Assembly: GCA_026710945.1 (NCBI GenBank)
Contig: JAPOQA010000040.1
Span: 1 to 64,000, forward strand
Direction of reading: 5' to 3'
DNA: 64,000 bases
Source of the DNA: Chloroflexota bacterium
Lineage (GTDB): Bacteria > Chloroflexota > UBA11872 > VXOZ01
A program made the translations under genes and the position numbers. Numbering within the stretch: position 1 is the stretch's first letter; every line of letters starts with the position of its first letter. Below the pieces are notes generated by a model that saw only the letters and a list, made by a program, of their open reading frames with translations, had not been told where the DNA came from and made no database searches. Of this stretch, positions 45,906 through 54,361 are shown piece after piece.

Positions 45906-47582
45906 TTAGTACGTTCTCCTCGCTGGTTGCCACTGGGTAATCGTGACGGGCAGCGTTTCTAAGCGCGGGCCGCTGTCACCGTGAAACACCAAGGTATGCT
46001 TCAGCCAGTCATCATCATTGCGCTCCGGGTAGTCGGTACGGTAGTGGGCGCCTCTACTTTCGGTGCGAAACAGCGCGCCTGCCACGATGGCTTCCGCGAC
46101 ATCGAGCATCAGGCCGACTTCCAACGCAAAGAGCAGATCGGTGTTGAATATCTTGCCCCTGTCATCGACACGAACGTTTCGAAAACGTTCCTTCAGGTTA
46201 GCTACAATGGCTTGCGCTTCAACCAGGCCATTGTGGGTGCGGAAGACGCCGACATGCCGATGCATGGTCTCACCCATGGTTAGCCGCAGCGCTGCGGCGC
46301 GTTCCCCGCTGTCTCTGTCTTGAGCGAGAATGCCGTTAATGTGCTCCTGGTCTTCCTGCAAGCGCGAGTCCGGGATGTCCGGAGAGTCAATGCTATCTGC
46401 ATAGAGGACGGCGGACGTGCCCGCCCGTTTGCCAAACACAAGTGTATCGAGAAGCGAGTTGGCACCCAGGCGATTGCCGCCATGTACGGAGACGCACGCC
46501 GATTCTCCGGCGGCGTAGAGACCCTTGACGAACGTGGCTCCTTCGATGTCCGTCTTGATGCCGCCCATCATGTAATGCATGCCGGGCCGTACGGGACAGG
46601 GCTCTTCAATAATGTCGACACCTTCATATTCGAGACCAAGCTCGCGAATCTGGCTGAGCTTCTGCAGAATCGTGTTGCGATCAAGGTGCCGAACATCGAG
46701 GAGAACACAGCCATTAATGTCCCGACCTTCATTGATCTCAGTCTGCTCCGCCCGCGAAACCACGTCTCGCGAGGCCAGTTCCATCATGTTTGGCGCGTAG
46801 CGCTTCATGAAACGCTCACCGTCTGCATTGATGAGATACGCCCCCTCGCCGCGTGCCCCTTCGGTCATGAGCGCGCCGTTGCCTGGCAGTGTCGTGGGGT
46901 GGTACTGCACCATTTCCATGTCCATAAGGGGCGCGCCCACGCGATAGGCCTGTGCGTAGCCGTCGCCGGTGCAGATGAGGGCGTTGCTGCTGGGTTCGTA
47001 CACGCGCCCGGAGCCGCCGGTGCAAAGGATTACGGCTTTCGCTTTGATGAGTTGGAGTTCACCCGTACACAGATCCATGGCAATTACACCGCAGACCGCG
47101 TCATTCTGACGGACGAGCGATGTCACAAACCACTCTTCATAGACCGTGGTTCCGGCCTTCATCAGTTGCTCGTAAATGACGTGGAGTAAGACCTGGCCGG
47201 TAATGTCGGACACGTAGCAGGTGCGCTTGCGTGCCTGGCCGCCGAAGGCGCGCAGGTCTATCTGGCCGCGAGAGCCTCGGTTGAAGATGACCCCCATGTG
47301 CTCAAGCTCGATGATCGTTTCCGGAGCTTCACTGCACAACACCTCGATGGCGTCTTGGTCTCCCAGGTAGTCGCTGCCTTTAACCGTATCGTAGGCGTGG
47401 TCTTCCCAGGGATCGTCCTCTTCCATAGCAGCATTGATGCCGCCCTGCGCGGCGTTTGAATGGCTGCGCACGGGGTGTACCTTCGTGAGAATGGCAACGC
47501 TTACGCCCTGGCGTGCCGCGTGCAGCGCAGCTTGCATGCCGGCAAGACCGGCGCCTACCACTACGACGTCATGCTCCAGCAC
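45906..47582 (-). CDS. sdhA: Succinate dehydrogenase flavoprotein subunit
   Basis: 558-residue flavoprotein oxidising succinate to fumarate (or the reverse). The FAD motif is VVVGAGLAGMQAALHAARQGV; HPVRSHSNAAQGGINAA holds the His that covalently binds FAD; catalytic region QYHPTTLPGNGALMTEG, RGEGAYLINADGERFM and HYMMGGIKTD follow, with GGNRLGANSLLDTLVFGKRAG near the C-terminal. Start is GTG at 47582 with GGGAG upstream. The succinate dehydrogenase operon is sdhA-sdhB-sdhE; no membrane anchor gene is adjacent. Confidence 0.95.
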   Translation of the reverse strand: MLEHDVVVVGAGLAGMQAALHAARQGVSVAILTKVHPVRSHSNAAQGGINAAMEEDDPWEDHAYDTVKGSDYLGDQDAIEVLCSEAPETIIELEHMGVIFNRGSRGQIDLRAFGGQARKRTCYVSDITGQVLLHVIYEQLMKAGTTVYEEWFVTSLVRQNDAVCGVIAMDLCTGELQLIKAKAVILCTGGSGRVYEPSSNALICTGDGYAQAYRVGAPLMDMEMVQYHPTTLPGNGALMTEGARGEGAYLINADGERFMKRYAPNMMELASRDVVSRAEQTEINEGRDINGCVLLDVRHLDRNTILQKLSQIRELGLEYEGVDIIEEPCPVRPGMHYMMGGIKTDIEGATFVKGLYAAGESACVSVHGGNRLGANSLLDTLVFGKRAGTSAVLYADSIDSPDIPDSRLQEDQEHINGILAQDRDSGERAAALRLTMGETMHRHVGVFRTHNGLVEAQAIVANLKERFRNVRVDDRGKIFNTDLLFALEVGLMLDVAEAIVAGALFRTESRGAHYRTDYPERNDDDWLKHTLVFHGDSGPRLETLPVTITQWQPARRTY

Positions 47583-47778
47583 GGTACGGTACTCCCACGA
47601 AAATGAATATCAAAGTCGGTGCATTGGCACCGAAAACGTATCTACTATTACTGCAAAATAGGCTGGATAATTGTCTCGCCACCTACAGCGAAGTACACGC
47701 TTCAGACGTGGCGAATTTCCAGCCCTCAGCCACTAGTATACAGTCCTGGCGGCATGAATGTTAAGCAAAGCTCCGAGG

Positions 47779-47832
47779 CTCGCAAGCAGGCGCATAAAAG
47801 CGAACTCCAGCTTTATGGAGTCCGCTTGCGAG
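47779..47832 (-). terminator. Nested inverted repeats between korB and sdhA
   Basis: Outer 9-bp arms CTCGCAAGC (47779-47787) and GCTTGCGAG (47824-47832) surround an inner 6-bp stem ACTCCA/TGGAGT (47804-47809, 47816-47821) that competes with CATAAAAGC/GCTTTATG. On the minus strand the inner stem is followed by tcgcttttatg, so it could terminate korB transcripts and reduce read-through into sdhA. It could also act as an attenuator. Confidence 0.5.
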
Positions 47833-47862
47833 ACTTCTCTAGAGAGTAGCAATGACCAACTA

Positions 47863-48729
47863 CTAGCTCATCTGTTCGAACAGATTCTCCACCACGGTCA
47901 TGGGACTGCTTGTTTCTTCCGGCCGGTTGCTTAGGATGCGATCCTCGAAGGTAGGCTGTTCATCTTGGTAAAAGAGACCCAAATAGAGCGGGTCTTCACT
48001 GGCGGCAAATTGCAAGGCGGTGTTGAAATTCGTAGGATCGAAGTCGACGGGAAGATCTTCTGTGGCATCCCGATAGTATTTGAAGGTGTTGACCGTATTG
48101 AACGTCGGGCAGGGGCTGTACGTATCTATGAAGGCAAACCCCTGATGCGCGATGCCGCGGGCGATGAGGTCGGCCAGTTCCTTGGGCTTGCTGGAAAAGC
48201 CGCGAGCGACATACGTGCAACCGGTGGCGAGAGCAAGGAGAAGCGGATTTACGGCCGGGTCGCTGGCGCCTTGCGGCGTTGCTTTGGTCGCCAGGCCGCG
48301 CTCGGCGGTGGGAGAAGTCTGCCCTTTGGTAAGGCCGTACACCGCGTTATCCATCACCACGTAGCAAATGTTCAGGTTGCGTCGGATGGCGTGAATGAGA
48401 TGTCCCACACCTATGGCGAAGGCATCGCCGTCACCACCCATGGCCAAGACCGGCATTTCCGGCCGTACCGCGCGAATCCCGGCGGCAACCGGCATCGCAC
48501 GCCCGTGAACCGTGTGAAAACCATAGGCATCAGTAAAGAAGGGCAGGCGGCTAGAGCAACCGATACCGGAAACGATGATCACATCTTTGGGATCGAAGTT
48601 GTGCTCGCTTAACGCCTTGAAGACAGCGTTGAGGACGCCAAAGTCACCACAACCGGGGCACCACGTCGGGCGTTCATCGCCCTTGTAATCGGCTACCTTC
48701 CGCTTCTCTGCGGTTATAACACTAGACAT
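47863..48729 (-). CDS. korB: 2-oxoglutarate:ferredoxin oxidoreductase, beta subunit
   Basis: 288 residues; TPP- and [4Fe-4S]-binding subunit. Cys ligands TWCPGCGDFGV, GIGCSSRLP and the later CTYV Cys are visible; TPP motif GGDGDAFAIGVGHLIHAIRRNLN and VYGLTKGQTSPT are typical of 2-oxoacid:ferredoxin oxidoreductases. Its start overlaps the last 8 bases of korA. It likely converts 2-oxoglutarate to succinyl-CoA with ferredoxin as acceptor. Substrate inferred from sucCD and sdh context; branched 2-oxoacid oxidation is an alternative. Confidence 0.9.
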   Translation of the reverse strand: MSSVITAEKRKVADYKGDERPTWCPGCGDFGVLNAVFKALSEHNFDPKDVIIVSGIGCSSRLPFFTDAYGFHTVHGRAMPVAAGIRAVRPEMPVLAMGGDGDAFAIGVGHLIHAIRRNLNICYVVMDNAVYGLTKGQTSPTAERGLATKATPQGASDPAVNPLLLALATGCTYVARGFSSKPKELADLIARGIAHQGFAFIDTYSPCPTFNTVNTFKYYRDATEDLPVDFDPTNFNTALQFAASEDPLYLGLFYQDEQPTFEDRILSNRPEETSSPMTVVENLFEQMS

Positions 48730-50488
48730 GCTGTGCCACTTCCTCTCTTATCTGTTCCAGGAGCCAGTCGACGCGGAACGGCATGCCGCCGAAAATGTTG
48801 ATCCGCACGTAATCGCGCGGGTACTGGCTCGTGACCATGTTGGCGAATTGACCGACGTAATTTACTTCCGGGACTATGATCACGCGCTTGCTTTCGATGA
48901 AGGGCCGCAACTCATGGTCCGGAAGCGGCATGAGCATTCTTGGCGCCAACATATCGAGCTTTAGGCCTTCTTCCTCAGCTTGGCGAATTACCTCGATGAC
49001 GGAGCCCACAGTAGAGCCCCACGTGAGAATGCCGATTTCAGCGCTCGGGTCGCCGAACCGGTCTGCCTCAGGCGCCTCAAGAGCTGCGCGCTCGAGTTTG
49101 CGAAAGCGTTTCTGGGTCATGATTGTATGCGTTGCCTCGTCATAGCGATGGAGGCCTTCTTCGTTATGCTCAAGGCCGGTGGCAATATACTGCCCGCCTG
49201 CTTGACCTGGGACGGCCATGGGTGAGACTCCGTTCTCCGTGAGCACGTAGCGATGATACTCACCGTTCATGCTACCGCCCTCGTCAACGACGCCGACGCC
49301 GTTGCCGTTCTCAGAGAACAACAGACGGTCTATTACTGCGACTTCGTTCAAGTCAGGACGGGGAATGCTCTCTGAGCGTACATTTAGCAGCGTATCGCCA
49401 AGCAGGATGACGGGAGTCTGATATTTCTCAGCGAGATTGAAAGCATTAACCGTTTGGTAGAAACAGTCTCTTACCGATGTGGGCGCCAACACTATGCGGG
49501 GGCACTCGCCATGTCCCGCAAAGGCGGCCTGGTAGAGATCGCCCTGCTCATGGCGGGTCGGCATGCCGGTTGAAGGCCCGGCCCGCTGCGCGTCCACGAT
49601 GACGCAGGGGAGTTCCGCCATCGCTGCAAGTCCAAGCATCTCGATCATCAAGCTAAAACCGGGGCCGGAGGTCGCCGTCATCGCTTTTGATCCCGCGAAC
49701 GATGCCCCGAGCACCATGCCGATGGCGGCAAGTTCGTCTTCCGCTTGCAGCGCGTGGCCGCCAGTTTTTGGCAAGTGTACCTCTAGGAATTCTTTGATGT
49801 CGCTGGCAGGTGTAATTGGATAGCCCGCCATAAAGCCGCATCCGGCGGCAATTGCACCAAGGCCGATTGCTTCACTGCCGCTCACCATGATTTCACCGGC
49901 ATGAGATTTCTCAGGGTAGAGGGCAAAGTTCTCTCGCTGCGGGACGTTTGCAATGACATAGTCAATTCCCGCGCGCAGTGCGTCCAAATTCTTCTGGACT
50001 ACCGCTTCGCCTTTCCGCAACCATCGTTCTTCGATGAGGGAATCAAGGTGCTTTGTCGGCAAGCCAAAGAGCTCCGCCAGCGCGCCAACCGCCACAACAT
50101 TCTTGGCGATGGGAAATTTGAGCTGATTCTTGGCGATATCGTTGAGCGGGAATTCTACTTGTACGAAGTGACTATCTGCTGACGGCGTCACCTCTGAAGG
50201 GTCATAGACCAATAAGCCGTCATCTTTCGTTTCGGCTGCGTTGCGGTCGTATGCTTCCTGATTGAAGGCGAGAAGAATATCTACGGAATCGCCTTTACTA
50301 TAGGAGCGGTACGCATTGAGCCTGATTTGATAGAACGCATGCCCGCCCTTGATCTCGGACGGCGGCTGTGAGTAGGTGAGAACGTGGAATCCGCCCCGCA
50401 GTGCCGCTTGGGTGAGCAGTTGGCCGGTTGAAACTATCCCTTCGCCAGCCTCACCAGCGACGCGGATGACTAGGTCGTTTCTCGTCAT
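48722..50488 (-). CDS. korA: 2-oxoglutarate:ferredoxin oxidoreductase, fused gamma-alpha subunit
   Basis: 588-residue chain. Residues about 1-190 are the gamma domain (RVAGEAGEGIVSTGQLL, YSQPPSEIKGGHAFYQIRL); residues about 195-588 are the alpha domain (SGSEAIGLGAIAAGCGFMAGYPITPAS, ATSGPGFSLM, MPTRHEQGDL). Fused gamma-alpha chains are typical of Chloroflexota, actinobacterial and related Kor enzymes. It is coupled with korB by overlap, giving an alpha2-beta2-type complex. Together with sucCD it replaces the lipoamide 2-oxoglutarate dehydrogenase. Confidence 0.92.
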   Translation of the reverse strand: MTRNDLVIRVAGEAGEGIVSTGQLLTQAALRGGFHVLTYSQPPSEIKGGHAFYQIRLNAYRSYSKGDSVDILLAFNQEAYDRNAAETKDDGLLVYDPSEVTPSADSHFVQVEFPLNDIAKNQLKFPIAKNVVAVGALAELFGLPTKHLDSLIEERWLRKGEAVVQKNLDALRAGIDYVIANVPQRENFALYPEKSHAGEIMVSGSEAIGLGAIAAGCGFMAGYPITPASDIKEFLEVHLPKTGGHALQAEDELAAIGMVLGASFAGSKAMTATSGPGFSLMIEMLGLAAMAELPCVIVDAQRAGPSTGMPTRHEQGDLYQAAFAGHGECPRIVLAPTSVRDCFYQTVNAFNLAEKYQTPVILLGDTLLNVRSESIPRPDLNEVAVIDRLLFSENGNGVGVVDEGGSMNGEYHRYVLTENGVSPMAVPGQAGGQYIATGLEHNEEGLHRYDEATHTIMTQKRFRKLERAALEAPEADRFGDPSAEIGILTWGSTVGSVIEVIRQAEEEGLKLDMLAPRMLMPLPDHELRPFIESKRVIIVPEVNYVGQFANMVTSQYPRDYVRINIFGGMPFRVDWLLEQIREEVAQHV

Positions 50489-50726
50489 TATCCGTGTACT
50501 TTACTTCCTGCAATAGTCGACTGTTAGTGCTCTTGCGCTTGCCCCGTCAAAGGATATGCTTCCTCAAACGCAATTCAATAGCGCAAAGCAAGTATAGTGT
50601 ATTCCTCTTCAATTATAAACCAGCGGAGCCTATCATTACAGCAGCGTGCTGCGGCGAGGGTGCGCTCGTGCAAACATTACGCCGGCAAGAGGGCGCAAGC
50701 AGCGGCGGCAACGGTCTCCATCTGTG

Positions 50727-52040
50727 TTATGTCCCAGCCATCGTACGCTGCAGGTCGAGGGCCGCGCGGACGAGTTGCTCGCCGGAGCCCGGCAGTACGC
50801 GGCTGGATGTCGGCTCATATGCCCCTTGCGGATATGCCGCTTCCGTACAGATGTACCCAAGGTTGCCGTTTGCCAGCTCTGCCAGCAGGTTGTGCTCGAA
50901 TGGCGAGTGCTCCTTGATGGCGAGTCCAAGTTCGACGAACATCTCACCGGGGAGGGCCGTAATCGCGACGTTGCCAACGGCCAATACCTGGACTTCCGTG
51001 TCGAAGTGCTGCTTGTTCAACTCCTGAAGTGCCAGATTGCGATGTGCCTTCACCAGGTCGTCTCGTCCCGGGCCGCCGCCCATCGGTGAGGTAGCCACCG
51101 CTTCCCGCGCCCAGGCAATGTCTTCCGCGGTTGGAACAACCGCGGGCAGCGCTTCGATGCGCTGGGCCGCATGGACGATTCCGCCCTGTAGTGGTTCCAA
51201 GTGAGATAACGCCTGGGTGGCACTCTCAGCGAGCGAGCGGCCGATGCGCTCGGACTCTGCAAACCCCTTGAGTTGGTCTGGATCGTTCACGTTGACGTGG
51301 TTAATGTCGCCGCAATAGCCGTTGGCGTAGAGCAGGACGGCATCATCTAACTCCGGCGACATATTCTTGAAGTGCTTCTCCATCCATCCGGAATAGTCGG
51401 CCGAAATCTGGTCGCCGCCGGTTGTGTCGGCGTGGAGCGAGTAATTAACGAGCACACCAATAGGATCGCCTCGGCTGGTTTCCGCGAGCAGCACGTAAAC
51501 GTCGGGATCGATAGGACCGACCGGCTCAATGACATCGGGATTGTTCTTGCCTGGGTTTGTTTTGACACTGCCGTCACGCATGTGGAAGCGGCGGTTGAAA
51601 GCAATGCGGGTCTCTTGCGACTTGCCGATGCGCAATGTGCCTTGCGTTCGAGAAACCCATGCTTCCTGCACGGCCCCGGCGATCTGCGCTTCCAGGTTCG
51701 CCATGTACGATTCGCTCATGCTGCCAAAAGTGGCTGAGCTACGGTCGCCGCGCGTAATGGGGCCGGTGTGCGTATGAGTGCAGCAGATAAGCACGTTGCC
51801 GCCGGGAATGTCGGTGGCTGCTGCGATCTGCTGCCTAGCGTTGACAACGCTTTCTTCACGAATAGAGACTAGATCGCAAGTTACCAGCGCAATTGCTGTG
51901 TCGCCGTCGTCGATGACGAGCGCCCTGGCAAAGAGATCATCATGCACGGCGCTGGCTGGCCGTACGTGGTAATACCCCGCCATGTGCGTGCCCAATGGGG
52001 GCGAAATGTTGCGTTGTGCGGCGCCAAGTAAGAGTGCCAT
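50727..52040 (-). CDS. Neutral/alkaline ceramidase-like protein
   Basis: 437 residues matching the N-terminal catalytic domain type of neutral ceramidases: LGAAQRNISPPLGTHMAGYYH, DLFARALVIDDGDTAIALVTCDL, a His-containing CTHTHTGPI, and NYSLHADTTGG. These supply zinc ligands and the catalytic Ser region. No signal peptide is seen, unlike secreted ceramidases, so it may be cytosolic and act on another amide. It interrupts the TCA block between sucD and korA. Confidence 0.8.
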   Translation of the reverse strand: MALLLGAAQRNISPPLGTHMAGYYHVRPASAVHDDLFARALVIDDGDTAIALVTCDLVSIREESVVNARQQIAAATDIPGGNVLICCTHTHTGPITRGDRSSATFGSMSESYMANLEAQIAGAVQEAWVSRTQGTLRIGKSQETRIAFNRRFHMRDGSVKTNPGKNNPDVIEPVGPIDPDVYVLLAETSRGDPIGVLVNYSLHADTTGGDQISADYSGWMEKHFKNMSPELDDAVLLYANGYCGDINHVNVNDPDQLKGFAESERIGRSLAESATQALSHLEPLQGGIVHAAQRIEALPAVVPTAEDIAWAREAVATSPMGGGPGRDDLVKAHRNLALQELNKQHFDTEVQVLAVGNVAITALPGEMFVELGLAIKEHSPFEHNLLAELANGNLGYICTEAAYPQGAYEPTSSRVLPGSGEQLVRAALDLQRTMAGT

Positions 52041-52081
52041 AGGTTCCCTGCCCTCCCCATAGATGAAAGCTTTTCCAGCAG

Positions 52082-52954
52082 TTATCCCTTGATTCGATCG
52101 GCTGCCAGCAGCGCCGCATCGCGGGGGAAATCTGCCACATCCACGCCTGCGGCCTGGAGCGCGTTGATTTTTGATTCCGCCGTGCCAATGCCGCCCGAGA
52201 CGATTGCGCCGGCGTGTCCCATGCGTTTCTCCGGTGGGGCGGTGCGACCGGCAATAAAGCCAACGACGGGCTTGGTCATGTGTGCCTCGATGTAAGCGGC
52301 TGCCTCCTCCTCATCGGTGCCGCCGATCTCGCCGATCATGACCACCGCTTCAGTTTCCGGATCACCTTCAAACATGCGCAGGACGTCGATGAAGCCGGTG
52401 CCAATCACCGGATCGCCGCCAATGCCGACGACGGTGGACTGCCCGACGTTCTCGCCAGTGAGATGAGAGACCACCTCATATGTAAGGGTGCCGGAGCGGC
52501 TGACGACGCCCACGGGACCGGGCATGTGGATGTCACCTGCCATAATGCCCACTTTGGCCTTACCCGGTGATATGAGGCCAGGGCAGTTTGGCCCTTGTAA
52601 GCGTGCGCCCTTGAGATTTACATAATGATAGACGCGCAGCATGTCTTGGACGGGAATGTGCTCGCTGATGCAGACCACGAAGGATACACCGGCATCCACC
52701 GCTTCTAAGATGGCGTCCGGCGCAAAAGGACCGGGCACAAAAATTATCGAGACGTTTGCGCCCGTCTCGCGGACCGCCTGGGAAACCGTATTGTAGACCG
52801 GCACGCCGCATGCCTCCTGGCCCCCGCGGCCCGGAGTAACACCAGCCACAACCTGCGTACCGTACTGCACCATCTGCTCCGTATGGAACGTGCCCTCACG
52901 ACCGGTGATGCCCTGTACGAGCAGGCGGGTTTGCTCATCGACTAGTATGCTCAT
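52082..52954 (-). CDS. sucD: Succinyl-CoA synthetase, alpha subunit
   Basis: 290 residues from ATG 52954, which overlaps the sucC stop as ATGA. CoA-binding N-terminal domain ([23 protein letters not shown]), [16 protein letters not shown], and the phosphorylated His in [11 protein letters not shown]. With SucC it interconverts succinyl-CoA and succinate with NTP formation. The reading frame is open far upstream to 53170, but that part overlaps sucC. Confidence 0.96.
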   Translation of the reverse strand: MSILVDEQTRLLVQGITGREGTFHTEQMVQYGTQVVAGVTPGRGGQEACGVPVYNTVSQAVRETGANVSIIFVPGPFAPDAILEAVDAGVSFVVCISEHIPVQDMLRVYHYVNLKGARLQGPNCPGLISPGKAKVGIMAGDIHMPGPVGVVSRSGTLTYEVVSHLTGENVGQSTVVGIGGDPVIGTGFIDVLRMFEGDPETEAVVMIGEIGGTDEEEAAAYIEAHMTKPVVGFIAGRTAPPEKRMGHAGAIVSGGIGTAESKINALQAAGVDVADFPRDAALLAADRIKG

Positions 52955-54117
52955 GCGCCCGTCGCCTTCGGCGCAGTCGCCTGTGGCAAAGCCGCCACTC
53001 TCACTACTTCCTGCGCAGCGGCATGCATGGTTTCGGCAGCCACGAGCCCGGCCTCTTGCAAGATTGCGCGACCCTCTGCCTGGTTGGTGCCCACCAGGCG
53101 CACCACCATCGGCACCTGACGGGATAGCGACGGCAGGGCGCTTACAATCCCCCGCGCTACCTCGTCGCACCGGGTAATGCCGCCAAAGATGTTGAAGAGG
53201 ATGGCGTTTACGTTTTCGTCATCGAGGATGATGCGCAGGGCATTGGCGACGCTTTCGGCACGGGCGCCGCCGCCGATATCGAGGAAATTGGCCGGGCTCC
53301 CGCCGCTTAGCTTGATCGTGTCCATGGTCGCCATGGCGAGTCCGGCGCCGTTGACAACGCAGCCGATGGTGCCGTCCAACTTGACGAATGACAGTCCTGC
53401 TTCGCGGGCCGCGCGTTCCGCGGGCTCTTCCTCATCGTGGTCGCGCAGGTCCGCGAGAGACTTGTGGCGGAAGAGGGCGTTGTCGTCCAGGTTGATCTTG
53501 GCATCGATGCACTGAATGGTACCTTCTGCGGTGATGACCAGCGGGTTGATTTCAACCAGCTCGCCGTCGTTCTCGGTGAGCGCCTGCACGAGAGTCTTGA
53601 CGATGCGTGCAAAATCCCTGCTCAGGTCGGACGGAATGCCAATGTCGAACGCCAGTTGGCGGCCTTGGTAGTCGGCGAATCCGGCGAGGGGGTGCACGTG
53701 CACGCGATGAATTTTTTCCGGCGTCTCCCGCGCGACCTCCTCGATCTCCACGCCGCCCTCCGCGCTTGCCATGATAGTAATGGCCTTCGTCGTGCGGTCG
53801 AGGATCACCCCGAGATATATCTCGGTAGCGATGTCTACGGCCTGCGCTACCAAGACCCGCTGTACGGTGATGCCCTTGATGTCCATGCCCAGGATGTCCG
53901 CTGCCTTCTCCGCGGCCTCATCCGGTGTGGCGGCTAGCTTTACGCCGCCCGCTTTTCCTCGTCCACCGACAAGCACCTGAGCTTTAACGACCACAGTACC
54001 GCCAATCTCGGCCGCCGCCTCCCGCGCCTCTTCCGGCGTGGTCGCCACATGCCCGGGCGGAATCGGCAACCCGTACTGCGCCAGAATGTCTTTCGCTTGA
54101 AATTCGTGAATCTTCAT
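52951..54117 (-). CDS. sucC: Succinyl-CoA synthetase, beta subunit
   Basis: 388-residue ATP-grasp subunit: [65 protein letters not shown] and [19 protein letters not shown]. It is the first gene of the TCA block on this strand and is followed by sucD with a 4-base overlap. Confidence 0.96.
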   Translation of the reverse strand: MKIHEFQAKDILAQYGLPIPPGHVATTPEEAREAAAEIGGTVVVKAQVLVGGRGKAGGVKLAATPDEAAEKAADILGMDIKGITVQRVLVAQAVDIATEIYLGVILDRTTKAITIMASAEGGVEIEEVARETPEKIHRVHVHPLAGFADYQGRQLAFDIGIPSDLSRDFARIVKTLVQALTENDGELVEINPLVITAEGTIQCIDAKINLDDNALFRHKSLADLRDHDEEEPAERAAREAGLSFVKLDGTIGCVVNGAGLAMATMDTIKLSGGSPANFLDIGGGARAESVANALRIILDDENVNAILFNIFGGITRCDEVARGIVSALPSLSRQVPMVVRLVGTNQAEGRAILQEAGLVAAETMHAAAQEVVRVAALPQATAPKATGA

Positions 54118-54242
54118 GAATTGAAAACTAAACCTTTGCCGGTTTTGAGGAATGTCAGCAACAGAATACCGGAATTCCTAGCCACGTGTCGAATGAGAAT
54201 TACTGCCGATTCCAGGAAAAAACTGTGGACTGCCCAGTTGGC

Positions 54243-54268
54243 TGTCACTCCGGCGCATGCCGGAGTCC
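54243..54268. repeat. P3 palindromic element
   Basis: TGTCACTCCGGCGCATGCC followed by GGAGTCC: compact hairpin in the gap between the SIR2 gene end and sucC start. It contains compensating changes relative to other P3 copies (CACTCCGG/CCGGAGT). Confidence 0.85.
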
Positions 54269-54361
54269 AGGAGAAGGGGAAAGGGAGATTCTTAGCTGCA
54301 CCAGCTAATCAGCGGGATTCCATCTTCAATGGCAGAAATGGATGCGCTCGCATTGGCACGG

